Below, in pieces: positions 58,148-64,000 of a stretch of 64,000 nt of DNA. The position numbers were made by a program, and so were the translations under genes. The stretch's first letter is position 1. Each line of letters opens with the position of its first letter. The DNA comes from Clostridiales bacterium (lineage in GTDB: Bacteria > Bacillota > Clostridia > Oscillospirales > Oscillospiraceae), in assembly GCA_029268065.1 (NCBI GenBank), contig JAJUHC010000002.1, positions 1-64,000 on the forward strand, given 5' to 3'. The notes beneath the pieces are model-generated. The model saw only the letters and a program-made list of their open reading frames with translations, was not told where the DNA came from and did no database searches.

Positions 58148-58906
58148 ATGTTTTTTGACACTCACGCTCACTATGATGACGAAGATTTCGATTCCGACAG
58201 GGATTTTGTGATTCAGGAGCTTCCGAAAAAAGGTGTTTCGCTCGTTCTGAACGCATCCAGCAGCCTTGAGTCCTCAAAGAAGTCCGTGGAGCTCGCCGAA
58301 AAATACGACTTCTTTTACGCGGCCGTCGGTGTGCATCCGCATGAGGCGTCCTCGCTTACCGCCGATTTGCTGAACGAGCTTCGTTCCCTCGCGTCAAGCC
58401 CGAAGGTCAGAGCCATCGGAGAAATAGGGCTTGACTATTACTACGACTATTCTCCGCGTGAAAAGCAGCGGGAGGCTTTCATAAGGCAGATGGAGCTGGC
58501 GGGGGAACTGAACCTGCCGGTAATAGTGCATGACAGGGACGCGCACGAGGACTCCATGGAAATAGTCAGGGCGTTTCCTGAAATCAGAGGAGTGTTCCAT
58601 TGCTACTCAGGCAGTCTCGAGATGGCGAAGGAGCTTGTGAAGCTCGGCTGGTTTCTCTCATTTACGGGCTCGGTCACTTTTAAGAACGCGAGAAAGGCGC
58701 CCGAGGTCGTAGCCTTTATGCCCGAGGACAGATTTATGATAGAAACGGACTGTCCCTACCTCGCTCCGGTGCCCCTGCGCGGGAAGAGGAACGATTCGGG
58801 AAACCTCAAGTTCATCGCAGAACGCATAGCCGAGCTTCGCGGAACCTCCGCCGAGCGTATCGCCTCGTTAACAGCGGAAAACGGGAAGCGGTTTTTCGGA
58901 ATATAA
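58148..58906 (+). CDS. TatD family metal-dependent hydrolase/DNase
   Basis: 252 residues. Metal-binding N-terminus FFDTHAHYDDEDFDSD, then GVHPHEAS, AIGEIGLDYYYDYSPREKQREAFIRQMELA, VIVHDRDA, GVFHCYSGS and the C-terminal IETDCPYLAP. Complete TatD signature set. Acts as a 3'-5' exonuclease or deoxyribonuclease. Divergent from secG. AAGGTG lies about 10 nt before the ATG. Confidence 0.94.
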   Translation: MFFDTHAHYDDEDFDSDRDFVIQELPKKGVSLVLNASSSLESSKKSVELAEKYDFFYAAVGVHPHEASSLTADLLNELRSLASSPKVRAIGEIGLDYYYDYSPREKQREAFIRQMELAGELNLPVIVHDRDAHEDSMEIVRAFPEIRGVFHCYSGSLEMAKELVKLGWFLSFTGSVTFKNARKAPEVVAFMPEDRFMIETDCPYLAPVPLRGKRNDSGNLKFIAERIAELRGTSAERIASLTAENGKRFFGI

Positions 58907-58952
58907 AGGCAAACGGCGGGGAAAAGCGAGCCACACAATCGGACAGTCTGAA

Positions 58953-58985
58953 AAGGGCGACGGGAAACCGTCTCCCTTTTTGCTT
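58953..58985 (+). terminator. Intrinsic terminator between tatD and nrdJ
   Basis: AGGG-GACGG pairs with CCGTC-CCCT around a GAAA loop, followed by TTTTT. It lies between the convergent genes. Confidence 0.75.
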
Positions 58986-59026
58986 ATATGCATCTTTGGG
59001 CTGCGTGGCGTCGATTATCAGCCTTA

Positions 59027-61306
59027 TCAGCCGCACTTTGAGTAGCCGCATTGACGGCAGGTTACGCAACCGCCTTCGTGGACGATAGCGGCGCCGCATT
59101 CAGGGCAGAAGCGCATCCTGTGGGGATCAAAGGCCGCGCTCTCATCGCCTTTTAAGGGCTCCTTTCGCCGCGGAGCGGTCGCTTTGGAATCGTTCTTCTG
59201 TCCGTTTTCATCACGAATCGCCTTTTCAGTGTATTCGAGCACCTTCGCTATCGCATCCGGACAGGAAAGAACGCCCAGACCCTTTTGGCGAATGGTGGAC
59301 GGGCATCTGATGCCTTTGAGCTGCCTTATGACCTCCTCCACGCTTACGCCGCTGCGGAGCGCAATCGAGGCCAGGCGTCCCACCGCCTCCGATTGGGAAG
59401 GGCAGCCTCCGTGCTTTCCGGTGTTCGTAAATACCTCGCAGATACCCTGCTCGTCATAATTAACCGTAACGTAGAGCTTGCCGCAGCCGATATATACCTG
59501 CTCGGTGACACCCCGCAGGCTCACGGGTCTCGGGCGCGGTCTGATTCCATTCGCCGGCTCGGACTCGAGCCCAGCCCCTTCATCGGGCTTTTCCCTGTTG
59601 ACCTTGCCGATATTTAGCACCTGCGAATCCCTGCTGCCGTCACGGTATATCGTAACCCCCTTGCAGCCGAGCTTCCAGGCAAGCACAAAGACCTGCTCCA
59701 CCTCCTCCCGGGTGGCGTCGCGCGGGAAATTGACCGTTTTTGACACCGCGTTGTCCGTGTGACGCTGAAAGGCTGCCTGCATGCGCACATGCCATTCCGG
59801 GCTCACGTCGTGAGCGGACACAAAAACGCGCCTCAGGTCCTCGGGCAGCTCTTCAATGTGCGCCAGCGTACCTTCCGCGGCTATTCTCCGCATAAGCCCG
59901 TCCGTATACAGCCCTCTGCGCTCAAGCTCTTCCCTGAGAATGGGGTTTGTTTCGAGCAGCTCCGTGTTGTCCATGACGTTCCTGATATAAGCGTATGCGA
60001 AAACCGGCTCTACCCCGCTTGAAACGCCGGCAATTATGGACAGGGTGCCCGTCGGGGCTATCGTGGTCACTGTCCCGTTGCGGTACTTCGGCCCCGAGGC
60101 AAAGACGCTCTCCCCGAAAAGCGGAAAAGCGCCCCGTTTTTCGGCGAGCGCGGCGCTCATCGCTCTGGCCCTTGTGTTGATGAAGCTCATCAGCTCCTCG
60201 GCGGCTTGGATGCCTTCATCGGAGTTGTAAGGGATCCCAAGCATCAGGAGCATGTCCGCAAAGCCCATCACTCCGAGCCCCACCTTGCGGGTCGCCATGG
60301 TCGTGTCGGCAATTTTCCGGAACGGATACCGGTTTACGTCTATTACGTTGTCGAGAAAATGCACCGCCTCATCCACGGTACGGCCCAGCAGCTCGTAGTC
60401 TATCGACCTCGTCCCGTTCTCCTCCTTGAGCATCGCGGTGAGATTTATGGAGCCCAGATTGCAGGACTCGTATGGCAGGAGCGGCTGCTCACCGCAGGGA
60501 TTGGTGGACTCAATCTCCCCCTGGCCAGGCACAACATTGTCACGGTTCAGCCTGTCAATAAAAATTATGCCCGGCTCGCCGTTTCGCCAGGCGGCTTCGA
60601 CGATCCTGTTGAAAACCTCGGCGGCGTTCAGCCTTCCCGTGACCTTCAGGGTGTGTGGATCGACAAGATCATAATCCTCTCCCTTGGCCGCCGCCCGCAT
60701 GAAATCCTCCGTAACGGCCACGGATATGTTAAAGTTTGTTATGTCGCTGTTGTCGGCCTTGCAGTAAATAAATTCGAGAATATCCGGATGGTCCACGCGA
60801 AGTATGCCCATGTTCGCGCCTCTCCGCGTGCCTCCCTGCTTGACCGCCTCGGTAGCCGCGTTGAAAACCTTCATAAAGCTTACGGGACCCGAGGCGACTC
60901 CGCCCGTGGTCCTCACCACGCTTCCCTTGGGGCGCAGGCGGGAAAAGGAAAAGCCTGTGCCCCCGCCGGATTTGTGGATCAGCGCCGCCTGCTTGATGGT
61001 ATCGAATATCTTTTCCATGGAATCCTCGACGGGCAGTACGAAGCAGGCAGAAAGCTGGCCCAGCTCCTTGCCCGCGTTCATAAGCGTCGGCGAATTGGGC
61101 AGAAAGCGCAGGCTGGTCATAAGGTCAAAAAACTCCTCTTCCGCTCCAGCGATGTCCGCATTTTTGTCATAACTAAGGTCCGCCTCTGCAACGGCGGAAG
61201 CAACGCGCCTGAAAAGTCCTTCAACGCTCTCCGTTGCGTTTCCCTTCTCGTCCCGGGAAATATAACGCTTTTCCAGCACGACGCGCGCATTCTCTCCTAT
61301 TTTCAT
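59027..61306 (-). CDS. nrdJ: Vitamin B12-dependent (class II) ribonucleotide reductase
   Basis: 759 residues. NPCGEQPLLPYESCNLGSINLTAM contains the active-site N-x-C-x-E segment, and RFLPNSPTLMNAG with LSACFVLPVEDSMEKIFDT are typical of class II enzymes. PTGTLSIIAGVSSGVEP follows. The C-terminus has a zinc ribbon (CPECGA ... CRQCGYSKCG) common to NrdJ. It reduces ribonucleotides using adenosylcobalamin and needs no oxygen. GGAGGGTG precedes the ATG. Two NrdR-like boxes lie upstream. Confidence 0.96.
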   Translation of the reverse strand: MKIGENARVVLEKRYISRDEKGNATESVEGLFRRVASAVAEADLSYDKNADIAGAEEEFFDLMTSLRFLPNSPTLMNAGKELGQLSACFVLPVEDSMEKIFDTIKQAALIHKSGGGTGFSFSRLRPKGSVVRTTGGVASGPVSFMKVFNAATEAVKQGGTRRGANMGILRVDHPDILEFIYCKADNSDITNFNISVAVTEDFMRAAAKGEDYDLVDPHTLKVTGRLNAAEVFNRIVEAAWRNGEPGIIFIDRLNRDNVVPGQGEIESTNPCGEQPLLPYESCNLGSINLTAMLKEENGTRSIDYELLGRTVDEAVHFLDNVIDVNRYPFRKIADTTMATRKVGLGVMGFADMLLMLGIPYNSDEGIQAAEELMSFINTRARAMSAALAEKRGAFPLFGESVFASGPKYRNGTVTTIAPTGTLSIIAGVSSGVEPVFAYAYIRNVMDNTELLETNPILREELERRGLYTDGLMRRIAAEGTLAHIEELPEDLRRVFVSAHDVSPEWHVRMQAAFQRHTDNAVSKTVNFPRDATREEVEQVFVLAWKLGCKGVTIYRDGSRDSQVLNIGKVNREKPDEGAGLESEPANGIRPRPRPVSLRGVTEQVYIGCGKLYVTVNYDEQGICEVFTNTGKHGGCPSQSEAVGRLASIALRSGVSVEEVIRQLKGIRCPSTIRQKGLGVLSCPDAIAKVLEYTEKAIRDENGQKNDSKATAPRRKEPLKGDESAAFDPHRMRFCPECGAAIVHEGGCVTCRQCGYSKCG

Positions 61307-61336
61307 ATGGTCACCCTCCTAAGCCCCCAAAGTATA

Positions 61337-61382
61337 TACTATATATTGTAGCTCTAAAGAAGAAAATCGTCAATATGTTGTA
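61337..61382 (-). promoter_or_regulatory. Pair of NrdR-like boxes upstream of nrdJ
   Basis: TACTATATATTGTA (61337-61350) matches the NrdR box core CAATATATAG on the opposite strand. A second, weaker copy TCAATATGTTGTA lies at 61370-61382. Their centres are about 32 bp apart, close to the three-turn spacing seen for NrdR sites in RNR promoters. Confidence 0.6.
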
Positions 61383-61543
61383 TAAAAAAGTTTGCTAATT
61401 CACCGGACATTACAAAGGCAGAGAAAAATACGCCTCGAATCCCGCGGAAGCGCAGCTCAGCAAGGGATAAGAGGCGTATGCATTATAATTTACACTTCAG
61501 CGCTATATATACCCGGCAAAGGCTCCGCGCTCCATTGCTAGGT

Positions 61544-62602
61544 TCACGCAAAGCCCCGCGGCTTCGGGCAGCTCTCCCTGAAAATAACCTTTGCGCTCAG
61601 CATCCTTCTCTGCAGCGGCGCCAGCGGATTCACAAGCAGGTTCGACATAAGAATAATCGCCTCTCTGGTAAGCTCCGCGGTGGGGAACTGGATTGCGGTC
61701 ATCGACGGCCGGCAGGTCTCCGACAAAAATTCATTTCCAAAGGTTATTATCTCAAGGTCATCGGGCACGCGTACTCCGGCGTCCGTCATGGTATTCATAA
61801 ATCTCGCCGCGAGGCTGTCGTTTTGAATGAACACCGCTTCCGGAAGGCTTCCGCGCCTGAGCAGATTTTCCGCCGCAATGCTGCCAAGCCCCGCGTTCTT
61901 ATTGAAATACGCCATGCCCGGTATCTGCTTCATTTCGGCGTCGATGGTTTCCGCCGTCAGCCCGTACTCATCGCAGGCCTCCAAAAAGCCCCTGCTGCGG
62001 TTCATCACGTTGTAATCCTCGGAGCTGTGCTTGTGATTTACCACCGCGACCCTTTTGAGTCCCCGGGCGGCAAATATCTCCGCCGCCTTACGGCCCGCCT
62101 CATAGTTGTCCACGGAGAGCATGGAATACTTGTCCGTGCCTCCGTGAAGCATCACAACGGGGATATGCAGATCAAGCGAATTCATATACGCTATATCCTC
62201 CCAGGAAACGGGAGGGACTATAACTCCGTTGTATTGCCCTCCCGTGAGGATGCTCTCAAGCTGGCTAAGCTTCCCCATCCTGAAGGGTTCAACCACAAAG
62301 CGCATCTCTCGGGCTCCCCCTTCGTCAAAAAGAGCCTGCGCCTCGGAAATAAAAACAGTTAAAAAAGTCGAGTTCTGAACAGGAGTCCAGAAAAGCGCCA
62401 CCTCTGGAAGAGAGGAACCGCCTCGGCTGGAAAGCTTTTTCGCTGCCAGGTTGGGTATGTACCCCAGTTCCTGCGAAGCCGCGAAAACCTTGTTTATAGT
62501 TCTTTCGGAAATCCTCATTTCCTCTGCGCGCCCGTTCAGCACAAAGGATACAGTGCTGACCGAGACCCCCGCCTTGTTCGCCACGTCCTCAATACTGGCC
62601 AT
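61544..62602 (-). CDS. LacI-family transcriptional repressor
   Basis: 352 residues from the ATG at 62602 with AGGAGG 7 nt upstream. The N-terminal helix-turn-helix reads SIEDVANKAGVSVSTVSFVLNG, followed by the hinge LGYIPNLAAKKL. Then comes a periplasmic-binding-protein-like sensor (VALFWTPVQNSTFLTVFISEAQALF through VPDDLEIITFGNEF). Divergent from a peptide/solute-binding lipoprotein gene whose promoter region holds a matching palindrome, so it likely represses that transporter until its ligand appears. Confidence 0.9.
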   Translation of the reverse strand: MASIEDVANKAGVSVSTVSFVLNGRAEEMRISERTINKVFAASQELGYIPNLAAKKLSSRGGSSLPEVALFWTPVQNSTFLTVFISEAQALFDEGGAREMRFVVEPFRMGKLSQLESILTGGQYNGVIVPPVSWEDIAYMNSLDLHIPVVMLHGGTDKYSMLSVDNYEAGRKAAEIFAARGLKRVAVVNHKHSSEDYNVMNRSRGFLEACDEYGLTAETIDAEMKQIPGMAYFNKNAGLGSIAAENLLRRGSLPEAVFIQNDSLAARFMNTMTDAGVRVPDDLEIITFGNEFLSETCRPSMTAIQFPTAELTREAIILMSNLLVNPLAPLQRRMLSAKVIFRESCPKPRGFA

Positions 62603-62689
62603 CAAAAAACCTCCTGTTTTGTATGTTCCAATTATACATAAAGCACCATCTTTTTACAAGTCATTTCGCACAAACGAACTGATTATCAA

Positions 62690-62718
62690 TTGACTTTACG
62701 ATGTATTTTGTTTATAAT
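62690..62718 (+). promoter_or_regulatory. Near-consensus promoter of the binding-protein gene
   Basis: TTGACT (62690-62695), 17-nt spacer, TATAAT (62713-62718). Eleven of twelve positions fit consensus, so strong unless repressed. Confidence 0.8.
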
Positions 62719-62747
62719 CAATAATTAATTAGGAATGTGCGCTTTTG

Positions 62748-62761
62748 CTAAATCGATTTAG
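62748..62761. promoter_or_regulatory. LacI-type operator
   Basis: Perfect 14-bp palindrome CTAAATCGATTTAG with the central CG step typical of LacI-family operators, about 30 nt past the -10 box, a roadblock position. The divergent LacI-family gene is the obvious partner. Confidence 0.65.
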
Positions 62762-62844
62762 TTTCAAAGGCAACCGGCGCCGAGACCGCATCTTTCCGAA
62801 GCCCCGACGCGTGGGGCGGCTTATAATTTATGAGGAGGATTGTA

Positions 62845-64000
62845 ATGAAAAAAGCATCAAAATTGGTATCGCTGCTGATGGCGGCGGCAATGCTGTTTGC
62901 GCTGACCGCCTGCGGAGGCGGAACGCAGAGCACTCCCGCTCCCTCCGCAAGCTCGGCGGCGGCTACCGGCGGCACACTTACGATAGTCAACGGCGGCGTT
63001 CTCAAAAACGTATCCGGCTTCCCGATTGCGGGAGGTTTTGTTGAGCAGTTCTGCTCGGCTCCGGCAATCGAAACCCTTGCCCGCTATAACGAGAAGGGCG
63101 AGGTCATCCCCTGGCTTGCCAAGGAAATAAACGTTGACAAGCAGAACCTTAAGATCGTCGTTAAGCTGCAAGAAGGCGTTAAGTTTTCCGACGGGGCCGA
63201 TTTCAACGCAAAAACCGTAGTCGACGTATGGGACATCTACAAGGCAAACGGCTATGCGTCCAAGTTCTCCAATGTAAAGAGCTACTCCGCCACCGGCGCT
63301 AACGAGGTTACAGTTATTCTGACCCAGTGGGCGGCGGATACCCTCAGCCGTGTCTTTATCGAGGCAGGCTGGATGATTCAGCCCGAGCTCTTCAAGCAGT
63401 ACGGCATGGAAGGCATGTATACCAAGATCGTCGGCACCGGCCCCTTCATAGCGAAGTCCGTGAAGGTCGGCGAGGGCATCGAGTACGCGAAAAACCCCAA
63501 TTACAGAATCAAGGGCCAGCCTATACTCGACGGCATAAAGATTATCACCGCCAAGGACATCAATACCGCCGCGAACATTCTTAAAAGCGGCGAGGCCCAG
63601 GTTATGCTGAACATCGTGGATCCGAAAGTGTATACGGAACTCATCAGCGGCGGTTTCCAGCGCTTCGGTCTCGACACCTGCATCACCCCCACCCTCCAGG
63701 GCATATTCTTTGCCAGCGGAAGCAAGACAGACCCGATGGGCAATGTGCTCGTGCGTCAGGCCTTCTGCCACGCGATAGACACCAAGGCCATAATCAAGGC
63801 ATTTACATACGGCACCGGAACCTACACGAACCAGCTCGCGGTGCCGGGCACGCAGGAATACAACGACAAGGTCGCCGGCTATCCCTACGACGTCAACAAG
63901 GCGAAGGAGCTTCTCAAAAAGGCGGGGTACAGCGATACCAACAAGCCGACGGTCACGCTGACCTATCAGCTCCAGTTCAAGGATATTTACGTCGCCATTC
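62845..64000 (+). CDS. ABC transporter substrate-binding lipoprotein (SBP family 5), 3' end outside window
   Basis: 385 codons are visible from the ATG at 62845 (GGAGG 6 nt upstream), with no stop before the window end. Lipoprotein signal KKASKLVSLLMAAAMLFALTAC with lipidated Cys22 or 23, then a Gly/Ser/Ala linker. Family-5 marks: IETLARYNEKGEVIPWLAKEI, LKIVVKLQEGVKFSDGADFNAKTVVD and VRQAFCHAIDTKAIIKA. It binds a peptide, sugar or other solute for an importer presumably encoded just beyond the window. Under the divergent LacI-type regulator, which hints at a sugar-like or aromatic ligand rather than peptides (inference). Confidence 0.92.
   Translation, partial: MKKASKLVSLLMAAAMLFALTACGGGTQSTPAPSASSAAATGGTLTIVNGGVLKNVSGFPIAGGFVEQFCSAPAIETLARYNEKGEVIPWLAKEINVDKQNLKIVVKLQEGVKFSDGADFNAKTVVDVWDIYKANGYASKFSNVKSYSATGANEVTVILTQWAADTLSRVFIEAGWMIQPELFKQYGMEGMYTKIVGTGPFIAKSVKVGEGIEYAKNPNYRIKGQPILDGIKIITAKDINTAANILKSGEAQVMLNIVDPKVYTELISGGFQRFGLDTCITPTLQGIFFASGSKTDPMGNVLVRQAFCHAIDTKAIIKAFTYGTGTYTNQLAVPGTQEYNDKVAGYPYDVNKAKELLKKAGYSDTNKPTVTLTYQLQFKDIYVAI

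Noticed and set aside
60206-61351. Long plus-strand open frame (381 codons) opposite nrdJ
   Set aside because: It lies wholly antisense to a clear ribonucleotide reductase gene, has Arg/His-rich composition typical of shadow frames in GC-rich DNA and no ribosome-binding site.
61307-61500. Cobalamin riboswitch upstream of the B12-dependent reductase
   Set aside because: No B12-box-like sequence is present; the region is AT-rich with NrdR-like boxes instead.

Overview
The window looks like a chromosomal segment of a moderately GC-rich, anaerobic, spore-forming member of the Clostridia, probably Oscillospirales-like (inference). The evidence is a GerW/YtfJ sporulation gene with its DUF2953 partner, a SpoVB/YabM-MazG-HU-RqcP block arranged as in Bacillus/Clostridium, DnaD/DnaI-type replication loaders, a B12-dependent (class II) ribonucleotide reductase, strong AGGAGG ribosome-binding sites and frequent GTG/TTG starts.

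Layout. 0.1-1.2 kb: decayed IS1182-type transposase. 1.3-14 kb: a catabolic/uptake region with a CoA-disulfide-reductase-like flavoenzyme, a DUF169 protein, a LuxR-type regulator, two CaiB/BaiF CoA-transferases, an enoyl-CoA hydratase and a complete five-gene oligopeptide-type ABC importer. A ~43-nt sequence is shared upstream of the importer operon and the CoA operon, which suggests co-regulation. 14-15 kb: gene debris (Fe-S fragment, broken DUF1576 gene). 15-20 kb: arylamine N-acetyltransferase, flavodoxin-fold reductase, Na+/solute symporter and AI-2E-family membrane protein. 19.7-22.8 kb: RqcP, HU, MazG and a flippase. 24-27 kb: a metal exporter of the P-type ATPase class behind a czcD/NiCo-type riboswitch. 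27-29 kb: a PAS-GGDEF diguanylate cyclase next to a YcgR/MotI-type PilZ receptor. 29-35 kb: carboxylesterase, a methanogenesis-marker-8-like (DUF2099) protein, CorA and MetG. 35-38.6 kb: two flavoproteins, hairpin-rich repeats and tRNA-Arg(CCG). 39.5-41 kb: DUF2953-GerW-DUF378. 41.6-44.5 kb: HemW, a coiled-coil protein behind two tandem c-di-GMP-I riboswitches, and a structured RNA that is probably 6S RNA. 44.5-55.5 kb: one long minus-strand housekeeping block (zapA, U32 peptidase, maf, mreC, mreD, PBP2, minD, mgsA-like, hisS, aspS). 55.7-57.7 kb: dnaD and dnaI-like. 57.8-61.3 kb: secG, tatD, nrdJ with paired NrdR-like boxes. 61.5-64 kb: a LacI-type regulator divergent from a second peptide/solute-binding lipoprotein, cut by the window end.

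The most interesting signals are regulatory RNAs and sites. The tandem c-di-GMP riboswitches control an uncharacterised coiled-coil gene, while a c-di-GMP synthase and receptor lie 15 kb away. Others are the czcD-type riboswitch, the 6S candidate, the shared operator-like motif, and a LacI operator just downstream of a near-consensus promoter. No CRISPR array, rRNA or intact mobile element was seen.
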